Source: Porphyrobacter sp. AAP82
GTDB taxonomy: Bacteria > Pseudomonadota > Alphaproteobacteria > Sphingomonadales > Sphingomonadaceae
DNA length: 64,000 bases
Direction: 5' to 3'
Assembly (NCBI RefSeq): GCF_000331285.1
Contig: NZ_ANFX01000032.1
Span: 105,009-169,008 of the forward strand
The number at the start of each line of letters is the position of its first letter. Within the stretch, counting starts at the first letter, position 1. Below the pieces are notes generated by a model that saw only the letters and a program-made list of their open reading frames with translations, searched no databases and was not told the origin of the DNA. The position numbers and the translations under genes were made by a program. This document shows positions 42,449 to 53,891 of the stretch, in pieces.

Positions 42449-44970
42449 GCCTGCCGACAAGGACCGCATGGGCGATTGCCCGGCGCGATCTCAACGCGCG
42501 CTTCCGGGGCTTGCGCCTGCTGCTGGTGTGCATTGTCCTTGGCACCGCCGCATTGGCCGCGATCGGCACGCTGACCGCGGCGATCGAGAGCCAGCTTGCC
42601 TCCAGCGGGCAGGCGCTGCTCGGCGGGGACCTTGAAGTCGAGGTGTGGCAGCGCACCCTCACCCCGGCCGAAAGGAAGGCGCTCGGCGCTTACGGCACCA
42701 TCTCGAGCGGCTACCGGATGCAGGCGATGGCCAGCACGCCCGAGGCTGCCGCGCCGATCGAGCTGAAGGCGGTCGACGGCAAGTGGCCGATGTACGGCAC
42801 GCTCACCCTCGCCGATGGCCGCCGCGCCGGCGCGCCTGCGGGCAAGGACGCATGGGTCGCGGCCACCGCGCTCGAACGGCTCGGGATCAAGGTGGGCGAG
42901 AGCTTCAAGGTCGGCACGGTCACGCTGCGGGCCGCAGGGATCATCAAGGACGAGCCCGACCGGCTTTCCGAAGGCTTCCAGCTCGGCCCGACGATCATCG
43001 TTGCCGAGGGCATCCCCGCCGAGGCCGGCCTCGTCGCCCCGGGCGCGCTCTACCAGAGCAAGCACCGCATCGCCTTTGCCAATCCTGCGCGCGATCCTGC
43101 GGCGGTGGAAGAGGCGCTCGCCCGGAAATTCCCCACCGCCGGGTTCGACATCCGCACCCGGGACCGCGCCTCGCCCGGGGCGGACCGCTTCGTGCGCCAG
43201 ATGAGCGATTTCCTGACGCTGGTGGGGCTCGCCGCACTGGTGATCGCGGGGATCGGGATTGCCGGCGGGGTGTCCTCCTATCTCGACCAGCGCCGCGCGA
43301 GCATTGCGACCCTGAAGGTGCTGGGCGCGACCTCGGGTGACATCGTGCGCATCTATGCGATGCAGATCGGCGCCGCGGCGCTGGCGGGGAGCCTTGCGGG
43401 GCTGGTCGCCGGCGTGCTCGTCACCCCGCTGCTGGCGGGCGCCCTCGAAGGCCTGCTGCCGGTCGAGAGCGGCTTCATCATTTCGCCCCCCGCGCTGCTG
43501 CTGGCGGCGAGTTACGGCCTGCTGGTCGCCTTCGCCTTCGCCGCCGCGCCGCTGCTGCGGGCGCGGACCTTCCCGGCGATGGCGCTGATGCGCTCAGGCA
43601 TCGTGCCGCTGGCGCGGGACCGGCGCGCGCTGGCAGCGACCGCGATCGGCATCGCCGGGGTCTGCGCGCTGGCCCTCACCACCACCGCGCAACCGCTGCT
43701 GTCGGGCGGGTTTCTGCTCGGCGCAGGCGCGGCGCTGGCGCTGCTCGCCGGGATCGGCTGGGGCATCCAGCGCCTCGCCCGCCGCCTGCCGCGGCCGCGC
43801 AATCCCTTGCTGCGCAGCGCCATCGCCAACATCCACCGCCCCGGCGCGCCGACCGGGGCGCTGGTCACCGCATTGGGCTTCGGGCTGGCCGCCTTCGTGC
43901 TGCTCGCCGCGGTGCAGAGCGCGATCGACGGCAATATCGCCCGCCGCGTGCCGATGGAGGCGCCCGATTATTTCGTGCTCGATGTGCCGCCCGCCAAGGA
44001 GCCGCGCTTCTTCACGCTGATCCAGAGCGCGTTTCCCAAGGCCGGCATCCGCACCGTCCCCACGCTGCGCGGCGCGGTGCTCGCCTATGGCCCCAAGGAC
44101 AAGCTCACCCGGGTCGCCGACCTCAAGGAAATCCCCGATGGCGCCTGGGCCCTGCGCGGCGAGCGCGGGCTGACCTATGCCGACCGTCTGCCGCAGGGCA
44201 ACCGCATCGTCGCGGGCGAGTGGTGGAGCCCGCTCCACCGGGGCGAGCCGCTGGTTTCGGTCGATGCGCGCTTTGCCGAGGCGGTCGGCCTGAAGGTCGG
44301 CGACTATCTGACCATCGGCATTCTCGGGGTCGAACGCACCGCCCGGGTCGCCAACCTGCGCGAGATCGACTGGGAGAGCATGGGCTTCAACTTCGCGCTG
44401 GTGTTCAGCCGCAATGCGATCGCCGATGCGCCGCACAACCTTTCGGCGACCATCGACCTGCCCGACGGCGCCGATCCTGCCGCGCGCGGCCGCCTGCTGC
44501 GCGCGCTGGTGAAGGAAATGCCCTCATCCTCGGTGATCGAAGTCGGCGGCATTCTGGTCGAGGCGAGGAAGCTGCTCGAACAGGTCAGCCTTGCGACCCT
44601 CGCTGCCGCCGCGGTGACGGTGCTGGCGGGCCTTGCGGTGCTGATGGGCGCGATCGCCGCCGCGCGCGCGGCGCGCACCTATGACACGGTGATGCTGCGC
44701 GTGCTCGGGGCGAGCCGGCGGCAGATCCTGCTGTTGCAGCTGGCTGAATACGGCCTCCTCGCCGGCCTCCTGGCGCTGGTCGCGCTGGGGCTTGGCGGGG
44801 GGCTCGCCTGGGTGATCGTCACCCGGCTGTTCGCATTCGACTGGCTGCCCGACTGGGGCGAGGTGCTCGGTGTGCTCGGCCTCGGCACCGCGCTGGTGCT
44901 GGGCTTCGCGCTCGCCGGATCGCTCCCGCTGCTGGGCGCGAAACCGGCGCGCGCGCTGCGCGAGCTTTAG
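42445..44970 (+). CDS. ybbP: FtsX-like ABC permease, YbbP type
   Basis: An 841-residue permease. The layout is an N-terminal helix (LLLVCIVLGTAALAAIGTLTA), a periplasmic domain (residues about 50-250), and three FtsX helices starting at FLTLVGLAALVIAGIGIAGGVSSYLDQRRASIATLKVLGAT. A second periplasmic domain and a second FtsX unit follow (LATLAAAAVTVLAGLAVLMGAIAAARAARTYDTVMLRVLGAS). This duplicated architecture is that of YbbP. With YbbA and the esterase it may remodel or extract lipids or lipid-linked molecules (inference). Its stop overlaps the convergent membrane-protein stop. Confidence 0.88.
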   Translation: MSLPTRTAWAIARRDLNARFRGLRLLLVCIVLGTAALAAIGTLTAAIESQLASSGQALLGGDLEVEVWQRTLTPAERKALGAYGTISSGYRMQAMASTPEAAAPIELKAVDGKWPMYGTLTLADGRRAGAPAGKDAWVAATALERLGIKVGESFKVGTVTLRAAGIIKDEPDRLSEGFQLGPTIIVAEGIPAEAGLVAPGALYQSKHRIAFANPARDPAAVEEALARKFPTAGFDIRTRDRASPGADRFVRQMSDFLTLVGLAALVIAGIGIAGGVSSYLDQRRASIATLKVLGATSGDIVRIYAMQIGAAALAGSLAGLVAGVLVTPLLAGALEGLLPVESGFIISPPALLLAASYGLLVAFAFAAAPLLRARTFPAMALMRSGIVPLARDRRALAATAIGIAGVCALALTTTAQPLLSGGFLLGAGAALALLAGIGWGIQRLARRLPRPRNPLLRSAIANIHRPGAPTGALVTALGFGLAAFVLLAAVQSAIDGNIARRVPMEAPDYFVLDVPPAKEPRFFTLIQSAFPKAGIRTVPTLRGAVLAYGPKDKLTRVADLKEIPDGAWALRGERGLTYADRLPQGNRIVAGEWWSPLHRGEPLVSVDARFAEAVGLKVGDYLTIGILGVERTARVANLREIDWESMGFNFALVFSRNAIADAPHNLSATIDLPDGADPAARGRLLRALVKEMPSSSVIEVGGILVEARKLLEQVSLATLAAAAVTVLAGLAVLMGAIAAARAARTYDTVMLRVLGASRRQILLLQLAEYGLLAGLLALVALGLGGGLAWVIVTRLFAFDWLPDWGEVLGVLGLGTALVLGFALAGSLPLLGAKPARALREL

Positions 44971-45836
44971 GCGAAGACCTCTTCGAGCCGCTCCGAACCG
45001 CCGCCGGTCACCTCGCTGTGCAGCGCCGCGATGAAGGTCGAGGCGAACATCACGTAGATGACGAAAAGCGGCAGCAGCACGAAGGGCAGCAGCAGGATCA
45101 AGAGCGGCAGGCCCGAGGCCGGATCGGCGCTGATCGCGGTGGTGAACACGAGGCCGAAAGGCAGCCCGAAGATCACCAGCGTCAGCACCACGAGCGCGAG
45201 CATCGCCAGGAAAATGCCGAGCACCCGGCCCTCGGTCACCGCCCAGCTGCGCCGGATCGCGGCGACGGGACCCCACACCTGGTCGACCGCCACCACCGGC
45301 ACCAGCACCACAAGCCGGCAGCCAAGATATACCACCGCCGGCATGAACAGCAAAACCAGCAACACGCCCACGATGCTCCCGGCCGTGCCGCCGCCGAGCC
45401 CGGCCACGCCCGCCACCGCGAGCACCGCCGCGCCGAGCGCGAGATAGGCCAGCCCCAGGATCAGCGAGATGAGGATGAAGGGCAGCACGCTCTTGAAACC
45501 GCGCACCATCGCGGAGCTGAAGGAGGGCTCCTCGAGCGGCGAGGCGATCGTCACCATCGCCGCCTGCTGGACCAGCGCCAGCACCGCATAGGCGGCATAG
45601 AACAGCATCATGACGAGGAAAAACACGACCCCCATCCCCGTCACCGCGGCCGGATCGTCAAGCCCCGCACCGATGCCCACCGCGCCCGCCGTGCCCATGA
45701 TCGCTATCACGATCCCGAGCACCACCGAGCCCACCATCTGGATCGCGAAGAACACCGCGAACATGCCGAGCAGCAGCCAGAACCGCTGGCGCAGCATCGT
45801 CCAGCTGGTCGCAAACACGCGTCCGATATCGATCAT
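44967..45836 (-). CDS. Polytopic membrane protein, unknown function
   Basis: A 289-residue protein with about six long hydrophobic segments, beginning MIDIGRVFATSWTMLRQRF, then FWLLLGMFAVFFAIQMVGSV. A central motif, DQVWGPVAAIRRSWAVTEGRVLGIF, is of the kind seen in DUF975/glycerophosphodiester-phosphodiesterase membrane-domain families, but I cannot assign it firmly. GGGGGA lies before ATG 45836. The last base triplets overlap the convergent ybbP stop codon (TTAG). Confidence 0.65.
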   Translation of the reverse strand: MIDIGRVFATSWTMLRQRFWLLLGMFAVFFAIQMVGSVVLGIVIAIMGTAGAVGIGAGLDDPAAVTGMGVVFFLVMMLFYAAYAVLALVQQAAMVTIASPLEEPSFSSAMVRGFKSVLPFILISLILGLAYLALGAAVLAVAGVAGLGGGTAGSIVGVLLVLLFMPAVVYLGCRLVVLVPVVAVDQVWGPVAAIRRSWAVTEGRVLGIFLAMLALVVLTLVIFGLPFGLVFTTAISADPASGLPLLILLLPFVLLPLFVIYVMFASTFIAALHSEVTGGGSERLEEVFA

Positions 45837-45937
45837 GATTGTCCCCCTGCGGTCATCCCCGGTCCGGGCTGCCGCGCGAACGCAGGATGCATGGTGCAAG
45901 CGCCTGTTGCAACGGGAAAGGCGCCCTTGCCCCGGCC

Positions 45938-46333
45938 CTAATCGAACAGCGCGGCCTCGTAATCGATCGCGCGCGGATCGCTGCCGTAGCGGTTGGGCCC
46001 GGGGGTTCCGGCCGCAAGCATCAGCCACAGCATCCAGCCCACCCCGAGATAGGGCAGGAACATGACGGTCAGCATCCACCCGCTGGTGTTGTGATCGTGG
46101 ACCCGGCGCACCTGTAGCGCGAGGGTCGGCACGGCGAAGGCGAGGACATAGAGGCCGAACACCGCCAGCACGATATTCTCGCGCAGGCTGCCCTCGGGCA
46201 GCAGCGAGGCAAGGTTGAGCGCGGCTGCGAGAAAGCCGATCTGCCACAGGATGAAGGCCCAGTATTCGGTGCGCCTGGCCCGCCCGCGAAGGTCGAAGCT
46301 GCGGCGGATCGGCTGGATCAGGCTGGTAAGCAT
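45938..46333 (-). CDS. DUF805 family membrane protein
   Basis: A 131-residue protein with the DUF805 pattern: SFDLRGRARRTEYWAFILWQ before the first helix, then three more membrane segments with LALQVRRVHDHNTSGWM between them and GPNRYGSDPR near the end. DUF805 proteins are widespread, small, inner-membrane and uncharacterised. GAGG lies five bases before the ATG. It is probably transcribed with the next minus-strand membrane-protein gene. Confidence 0.9.
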   Translation of the reverse strand: MLTSLIQPIRRSFDLRGRARRTEYWAFILWQIGFLAAALNLASLLPEGSLRENIVLAVFGLYVLAFAVPTLALQVRRVHDHNTSGWMLTVMFLPYLGVGWMLWLMLAAGTPGPNRYGSDPRAIDYEAALFD

Positions 46334-46400
46334 GGGTTCCTCATCTCCCGCCGCGCGCCCGCGCGCAAGCCCTCGGCACACCATGCTCCACACAGCCAAA

Positions 46401-46428
46401 GGGCCCCGCACCATCTGGTGCGGGGCCC
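46401..46428 (-). terminator. Terminator of the TonB-dependent receptor gene
   Basis: GGGCCCCGCACCA / TGGTGCGGGGCCC forms a 13-bp perfect stem with a two-base loop. On the minus strand it is followed by TTT, 29 bases after the receptor stop codon. Confidence 0.85.
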
Positions 46429-46457
46429 CCTGCCTGTTGCCCGGTCAAAAAGGCCGA

Positions 46458-49034
46458 TCAGAACTTGAAGCGCACGATGCCGCCATAGGTGCGCGGCTGG
46501 CTCGGGTAGCCCGAGACCGTGCCCGACTGCGCGACGCCGTCGAACACCGTGATGATGTACTGATCCTCCAGCAGGTTGCGCGCCCACACGCCGACCTCGA
46601 GCCCGTTTTCGAGCTGGAGCGTCATCGAGCCGTTCACGAGGTTGACCTCGCGCTCGAAGATGCGGGTGTTGCCGAGCGCGGTGTTGAAGGTCGGCAGACC
46701 GTTGTTGATGTTGACGTTGCTTTCGTGGCTGTAATCGAGGCGGCTGACCAGCTTGGTGCCGCTCGAGCCGAACTCGTGGGTGTGGGTCGCGGCCACGCGC
46801 AGGTTCCACTCGGGGATCCCGCCCGGACGCGCGCCGGTCAGGTTGCCCACCGGGCTCTGGGTGAAGCTGTCGAACTTCGGATCGAGGTAGGTCGCCGCGA
46901 AGTTGAACACGAGGCCCGGGGTCGGCGAAACATTGCTGTCGAACTCGAAGCCCTTCACCGACTGCTGGCCGGCGTTGTTCAGCTGGAAGCCGGTGCCGGT
47001 GAACAGGAAGCTCTGGAAGCCCTTGATGGTCTGGTCGAACAGCGCAAGGTTGAAGCCGAAGCCCTGCCACTGCGCCTTCACGCCCAGTTCGTAGACCTCG
47101 GCATTTTCCGGACCTGCAAAGCGCGAACCCGTGCCGAGGTTGGCGACCGCCAGTCCGGCATTGGTGATCGGCGAGGCAGGCGCCGCAAAGCGCGAGCGGC
47201 CCGGACCCGGGATATAGTCGCCGAACGCCGGACGGCTATCGCGCGACAGGTTGATCGAGCTCGCCTTGAAGCCGGTCGCGTAGCTCGCATAGACGTTGAT
47301 CTCGTTCGAGACCTGATAGGCGGCACGCAGCAGGTAGGTGAACTTGTCGTCGCGGGTCTGGCCGGGTTCGACCGCGTTCGGAATGCTCAGGAACGGCGGC
47401 TGGAACTGGAACGGCGAGAGGCCGAGCAGCGGGTTGGTCGCCGGGTTGGTCGCCGCGGCGAGCAGCTGCTGCTGCACCGCACCCGGCAGGGCCTGGAACT
47501 GCGCGCGGGTGAACACGTCGGGCAGCGCCGGGTTGGCCACGGTCGCACCGGTGATGAAGGCATCGACGAGGTTGATGTTGGCCAGCTCGTCGAAGGCCTG
47601 ACCCGCGAGCGCGAAGTCCTTCTTGTCATCGGTGTAGTTGAACCCGCCGGTGAAGACGAGGCCGTCGATCGGCTCGAAGTCGATGGTGCCGAACACCGAC
47701 CAGGCGGTGTTGTCCATCGAATATTGCTCGGCGGTGAGCAGACCGGGGCTGAAGATCGCGCCCTGCGGCAGGCCGAGCGCGGCTTCGACGCCGTTGAAGG
47801 TCGCCGGGTTGCCGGTCAGCAGCGCGAAGAAGGTGCGCGTGTCGGCACCGGTGGTGAGCCGGCTGTCCTGCGAGATCGATTCGTCGAAGTAGAACCCGCC
47901 CAAAAGGAAGTTGATCGGACCATCGAAGTCCGAGGTCAGCCGCAGTTCCTGGGTGAAGGTGTTGACCTGCTGGTCGCGGGTTTCGGTCACCACGTCGGCG
48001 CTGGTGAAGTCGACGTCCTGATCGAGGAAGTTCTTCAGCTCGCGATAGGCGGTGATCGAAGTGAAGGTCAGCGCACCGGTGCTCCAGTCGGCCTGGATCG
48101 AGCCGCCGTAGTTGTCGACGGTGTTGAGCGGCTTCTGGCTGAGGAAGGTGTTGTAGCTGAAGAAGTCAGTGCTGAGCGCACCGCCCACCGCGAAGATCGC
48201 GGGCGCGGTCGGGCCGGCGACGAGGGTCGAGACGAGGCAGCAGCTTTCGTCGATCTTGGCGTAGTCGCCGATGATGCGGACCTTGAAGTCGGGGGTCGGC
48301 TCGATCAGCAGCTGGCCGCGCGCCGCCCAGCGGTTGCGGTCCGAGGTATCGGTGTTGAGGTTGGTGATGCGGGCATAACCGTCGCGGCGGTTGTAGCTGC
48401 CGTCGATCGAGAAGGCGATGTTCTCGGCGATCGGCCCGGTCACTTCGCCCTTGAGCACCACGGCGTTGTAGTTGCCGTAGCTCGCTTCGACGAGGCCGCC
48501 GAATTCGTATTGTGGCTCCTTGGTGACGACCGAGATCACGCCGGCGCTCGCGTTCTTGCCGAACAGGGTCGATTGCGGCCCGTTCAGCACTTCGATGCGG
48601 CTCACCATGTTGAGGTCGGACAGCGCCGCGGCCGAGCGCGAGCGGAACACGCCGTCGATGAACACGCCGACCGAGGGCTCGATCCCGAAATTGTTGTCGC
48701 CGTTGCCGAAGCCGCGGATGATGAAGGTGGTCGCCGAAGCGCTCTGGAGCTGGCTGACGCGCAGCGAGGGCACCACGGTTTGCAGGTCGAGCACGTCGCG
48801 GATCTGCGCCTGCTCGAGCACTTCGCCGCTGGTCACCGACACCGAGATCGGGGTTTCCTGCAGGGTCTGCTCGCGCTTGGACGCGGTGACGATGATGACG
48901 TTGCTGGCTTCGGGGTCACCGGCCTCGGGCTCGGCGTCCTGCGCCAGGGCGACGCCCGGCATGGCAAGGCAGGCAGCGCCCGCAAGCAGGGTGAATCGAT
49001 ATGCGCCGGCAGCGCCGGTGATGGTCGAACGCAT
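46458..49034 (-). CDS. TonB-dependent outer-membrane receptor
   Basis: An 858-residue receptor. A signal peptide ending GVALAQ is followed by a plug domain (VIIVTASKREQTLQETPISVSVTSGEVLEQ, then SATTFIIRGFGNGDNNFGIEPSVGVFIDGVFRS), then a 22-strand-type barrel. The last strand is YGGIVRFKF, ending in the expected Phe. The general type is that of the Sphingomonadales expansion of receptors for plant or marine organic substrates; with no transport or degradation genes beside it the ligand cannot be named. AGGAG precedes ATG 49034. Confidence 0.92.
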   Translation of the reverse strand: MRSTITGAAGAYRFTLLAGAACLAMPGVALAQDAEPEAGDPEASNVIIVTASKREQTLQETPISVSVTSGEVLEQAQIRDVLDLQTVVPSLRVSQLQSASATTFIIRGFGNGDNNFGIEPSVGVFIDGVFRSRSAAALSDLNMVSRIEVLNGPQSTLFGKNASAGVISVVTKEPQYEFGGLVEASYGNYNAVVLKGEVTGPIAENIAFSIDGSYNRRDGYARITNLNTDTSDRNRWAARGQLLIEPTPDFKVRIIGDYAKIDESCCLVSTLVAGPTAPAIFAVGGALSTDFFSYNTFLSQKPLNTVDNYGGSIQADWSTGALTFTSITAYRELKNFLDQDVDFTSADVVTETRDQQVNTFTQELRLTSDFDGPINFLLGGFYFDESISQDSRLTTGADTRTFFALLTGNPATFNGVEAALGLPQGAIFSPGLLTAEQYSMDNTAWSVFGTIDFEPIDGLVFTGGFNYTDDKKDFALAGQAFDELANINLVDAFITGATVANPALPDVFTRAQFQALPGAVQQQLLAAATNPATNPLLGLSPFQFQPPFLSIPNAVEPGQTRDDKFTYLLRAAYQVSNEINVYASYATGFKASSINLSRDSRPAFGDYIPGPGRSRFAAPASPITNAGLAVANLGTGSRFAGPENAEVYELGVKAQWQGFGFNLALFDQTIKGFQSFLFTGTGFQLNNAGQQSVKGFEFDSNVSPTPGLVFNFAATYLDPKFDSFTQSPVGNLTGARPGGIPEWNLRVAATHTHEFGSSGTKLVSRLDYSHESNVNINNGLPTFNTALGNTRIFEREVNLVNGSMTLQLENGLEVGVWARNLLEDQYIITVFDGVAQSGTVSGYPSQPRTYGGIVRFKF

Positions 49035-49476
49035 GGAAGCTCCTCTCCAAAAATCCCGCGACCCCGGCGCCCTGTTGCGGGCACGCACCGTCCCAGTGCG
49101 CTCTCTCCCGAGATCGTGTGCCGGCGGTCATAAGCGAGGCCTGCGATTGTAACAAGTCGCACCCTCGCGGTTTTGACGGGCAGGTGACGTGTATGTTGCG
49201 CAAGAGTCACACTCGCGCCCGCCCTTGCAATCCTCCGCAATGCCCCGGCGCTTGCCCCTCGGGCGGACCCCTGCTAGGCGCGCGCACAATGTTGCATCGC
49301 AGCGCCAGATCGCAGCTTCGGCGCATGCCGTAGCGTCCGGCGCTGTCGCCAACCCGCCACAAACCCCGCCTAACCGGGCTGCCTTTACGCGCCCGCCCCG
49401 TTTCCTGCCCCGCCACCTGTCTTTTCTAACCCGGATGCGCCCCGCAGCCGGCTTTTCACCGGAAGTTTTCGCAAAA
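49035..49476. other. 442-base divergent intergenic region between TonB receptor and typA
   Basis: It holds the promoters of two divergent genes. On the minus strand TACAAT at 49147-49152 is a plausible -10 for the receptor. I see no coding frame with a ribosome binding site, no strong hairpin and no known RNA. TGTTGCGCAAGAGTCACAC near 49195-49213 is a minor AT-rich island. Confidence 0.5.
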
Positions 49477-51309
<1,833 letters not shown>

Positions 51310-51312
51310 TGG

Positions 51313-51705
51313 TCAGATCGGGCGGGCAGCAAACTCGCCCGTGACCTCATCGAAGGCCGTGATCTGCATGACCGTATCAAGGTCGGCGACTCTGTCCTTG
51401 ATCGTCTTGGGATGTGCTTTTTCGTCCTGAGCGATGACCCAGACCACTCGAATCTGGCCTGCGCAGTGATCGAGGGCATGACGGATATGGCGCTTGCGCT
51501 CCTTGTTTCCCCAGAGATGCTGCCATCGGGCAGCGCCGGAAGGGTCGAAATAATCGACGGAGCGATCAGCCGCGGCTTTGTGCCTCCAGATCGTGAGAAC
51601 GACCGTTCTGCCATCCTCACTTGCGGCGGACCACGCCTGGCGAATGTTGTGAGACGAAGCTCCAAAATGAGCGAAGGCTTCGGTTAGGGTCGTCGTTCGC
51701 GGCAT
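51313..51705 (-). CDS. Hypothetical accessory protein
   Basis: A 130-residue protein. FAHFGASSHNIRQAWSAASEDGRTVVLTIWRHK near the N-terminus resembles a small domain I associate with proteins scattered in variable regions of proteobacterial genomes, where its function is unknown. ARWQHLWGNKERKRHIRHALDHC and IRVVWVIAQDEKAHPKTIKDRV follow. Its local base composition is lower in GC than the adjoining typA and putP. It is squeezed between them in opposite direction to both, three bases from the typA stop. This suggests later insertion. Confidence 0.55.
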   Translation of the reverse strand: MPRTTTLTEAFAHFGASSHNIRQAWSAASEDGRTVVLTIWRHKAAADRSVDYFDPSGAARWQHLWGNKERKRHIRHALDHCAGQIRVVWVIAQDEKAHPKTIKDRVADLDTVMQITAFDEVTGEFAARPI

Positions 51706-51791
51706 GTGATCCAATATGCCACGACAATGCTGCTGGATAAAGTCGGGTGAAATGTGGCCAACCCCGCCCGCACCCGTTACGCCTCGCTTCC

Positions 51792-53252
51792 ATGAACACC
51801 TACACCCTCGCCAGTCTTGCCGCCTATTTCCTGCTGATGGTCGCCATCGGCATCTATGCCTGGGCCAAGACCCGGGCGGATTCTTCGGGGTATCTGCTTG
51901 CCGGGCGCAATCTCGGGCCGGCGGTGACGGCGCTCTCGGCAGGGGCCTCCGACATGTCGGGGTGGCTGTTGCTGGGGCTGCCGGGGGCACTGTTTGCCTC
52001 CGGCCTGGTCGAGGCGTGGATCGCCATCGGGCTTACGGCGGGCGCGGCATTGAACTGGATCATCGTTGCCCCGCGCCTGCGCGAGCAGACCGAGCGGCTG
52101 GGCGATGCGCTCACCATCCCGCAGTTCCTCGCCAACCGCTTTCCCGAAGCCGGCACGCTGCTGCGCGTCACCTCGGCGGTCATCATCGTCGGCTTCTTCA
52201 CCGTCTACACCGCGTCGGGCATGGTCGGCGGGGGCAAGCTGTTCGAGACGGCGTTCGCGGGCGCGCTGCCGGTCGCGGGGATGAGCGATTACATGGTCGG
52301 CATCCTGCTGACCGCGGGGATCGTGCTGGTCTACACCATGATCGGCGGGTTTCTGGCCGTCAGCCTCACCGACTTCGTGCAAGGGGTGATCATGATGTCC
52401 GCGCTGGTGATCATGCCGCTGGTGATCCTGACGGGCACCGAACCCGGCACGCTCGCCGCCCGGCCGCCCGAGGGTTTCCTCAGCCTCACCCACGGGGCGA
52501 GCCTGATCGGCATCATCAGCGCGGTGACCTGGGGTCTGGGCTATTTCGGCCAGCCGCATATCATCGTGCGCTTCATGGCGATCGACAAGGTCGAGAACGT
52601 CCCGCTTGCCGGATGGATCTGCATGATCTGGATGGTGATCTCGCTGGTCGGCGCGGTGGCGGTGGGGCTGTCGGGGCGCGTCTATGCCGACACCCATGGC
52701 CCCGTGGTCGAGGACCCCGAGACGATCTTCATCCTGCTTGCACAGATCCTGTTCCACCCGGCGGTGACGGGCTTCCTCTACGCCGCGCTGCTCGCCGCGA
52801 TCATGAGCACGATCTCCTCGCAGCTGCTGGTCTCGTCGAGCTCGCTCACCGAGGATTTCTACCGCCTGTTCCTGCGCCGCAACGCGACCGAGGCGGAGGC
52901 GGTCAATATCGGGCGGCTGTGCGTGGCGCTGGTCGCAGGCGCGGCGCTGGTGATCGCGGCCGATCCCGACAGCGAGGTGCTGGGCCTCGTGTCCAACGCC
53001 TGGGCGGGCTTCGGCGCGGCATTCGGCCCGCTGATCCTGCTCGCGCTGACCTGGGAACGGATGACCGGCGCGGGCGCGGTGGCCGGGCTGGTGACGGGGG
53101 CGGCGGTGGTCGCGGGGTGGATCGCGCTCGGCTGGAACAAGGCCTTGCTGGGCGGCCCGGGGCTCTACGAGATCGTGCCGGGCTTTGCCGCCTCGCTGCT
53201 GGCGATCCTGGTGGTCAGCCGCCTCACCGCGCCGCGCAAGGCGCAGGTATAA
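51792..53252 (+). CDS. putP: Sodium/proline symporter
   Basis: A 486-residue SSS-family transporter with about 13 membrane segments. YLLAGRNLGPAVTALSAGASDMSGWLLLGLPGALF is the conserved first-to-second helix region with the sodium-site residues. VTWGLGYFGQPHIIVRFMAID and AALLAAIMSTISSQLLVSSSSLTEDFYR, with the second set of Ser/Thr sodium ligands, match PutP. Proline is the likely substrate; no putA gene is adjacent. ATG 51792 opens MNTYTLASLAAYF. Confidence 0.92.
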   Translation: MNTYTLASLAAYFLLMVAIGIYAWAKTRADSSGYLLAGRNLGPAVTALSAGASDMSGWLLLGLPGALFASGLVEAWIAIGLTAGAALNWIIVAPRLREQTERLGDALTIPQFLANRFPEAGTLLRVTSAVIIVGFFTVYTASGMVGGGKLFETAFAGALPVAGMSDYMVGILLTAGIVLVYTMIGGFLAVSLTDFVQGVIMMSALVIMPLVILTGTEPGTLAARPPEGFLSLTHGASLIGIISAVTWGLGYFGQPHIIVRFMAIDKVENVPLAGWICMIWMVISLVGAVAVGLSGRVYADTHGPVVEDPETIFILLAQILFHPAVTGFLYAALLAAIMSTISSQLLVSSSSLTEDFYRLFLRRNATEAEAVNIGRLCVALVAGAALVIAADPDSEVLGLVSNAWAGFGAAFGPLILLALTWERMTGAGAVAGLVTGAAVVAGWIALGWNKALLGGPGLYEIVPGFAASLLAILVVSRLTAPRKAQV

Positions 53253-53283
53253 CCGCAGACGCCGGCGGCGCGAAACGGGGGGA

Positions 53284-53344
53284 GCGAGGCCCGCTCGGCC
53301 GTCCCCCCTCCAGCGACGCGCCGATGCGGGCCTCGCGCCCTTTT
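53284..53344 (+). terminator. Probable terminator of putP
   Basis: GCGAGGCCCGC (53284-53294) and GCGGGCCTCGC (53326-53336) are perfectly complementary with a 31-base loop, and TTTT follows at 53341-53344. The long loop makes it less certain than a short hairpin. Confidence 0.55.
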
Positions 53345-53391
53345 CACCGGGCCCCGCTTCCGGCATACTCCCGGCCCGGGGAGGACGCGGC

Positions 53392-53793
53392 ATGGCGGGA
53401 CATTCGGCAGGCGGCAGCGGCGGGCGGATCACCGGGCTCGGCGGCATTTTCTACAGGGTGAAGGATCCGGCCGCGAGCCGCGCGTGGTATCGCGAGGTGC
53501 TGGGGCTGGATGGCGAATATGGCCCGCAGCTGGCCTGGGCGGACGAGCCGCGCGCGCACCCCTATTCGCTGATCAGCCATTTCGGCGATGACAGCTACAT
53601 CCAGCCCGGCACGGGCGGCTTCATGATCAACCTCAGGGTCGATGACCTCGCCGGTTTCGTGGCGGACCTGCGCGCCAAAGGCGTCGATATCCTCGGCGAG
53701 GCGGACGAAGGCTATGGCAGGTTCGCCTGGCTGCTCGACCCTGACGGGGTGAAGATCGAGCTGTGGGAGCAGGTCGAGGACCGTCTGCCATAA
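53392..53793 (+). CDS. VOC family (glyoxalase/bleomycin-resistance-like) protein
   Basis: A 133-residue protein with the paired beta-alpha-beta-beta-beta modules of the VOC fold: LGGIFYRVKDPAASRAWYREVLGL at the start, then MINLRVDDLAGFVADLRAKGVDI and FAWLLDPDGVKIELWE. The final Glu (KIELWE) is a typical metal ligand. The substrate is unknown. GGGGAGGA precedes the ATG. It is a single gene between putP and the extensin-like gene. Confidence 0.82.
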   Translation: MAGHSAGGSGGRITGLGGIFYRVKDPAASRAWYREVLGLDGEYGPQLAWADEPRAHPYSLISHFGDDSYIQPGTGGFMINLRVDDLAGFVADLRAKGVDILGEADEGYGRFAWLLDPDGVKIELWEQVEDRLP

Positions 53794-53891
53794 CGCAGCA
53801 CCCCGTTAGGGATACCCGGTAACCACGCAAGCTTTTCTTAACCGAGTTTCTTGCGCGGGTCTTAATTATGCCTGCGCAATAATGCCTAGCA

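Noticed and set aside
44967..44970. Overlapping stop codons of ybbP and the convergent membrane-protein gene as evidence of antisense regulation
   Set aside because: A four-base convergent overlap is common in compact genomes and by itself says nothing about regulation.
46215..49133. Very long plus-strand open frame (about 970 codons) opposite the TonB-dependent receptor
   Set aside because: It is the complement of a well-supported receptor gene; its translation is Arg/Glu/Ala/Val-rich without domains and comes from the high GC third-position bias.
53825..53875. CtrA-type TTAA-N7-TTAA site before the extensin-like gene
   Set aside because: TTAA occurs twice but with much longer spacing than the consensus allows.
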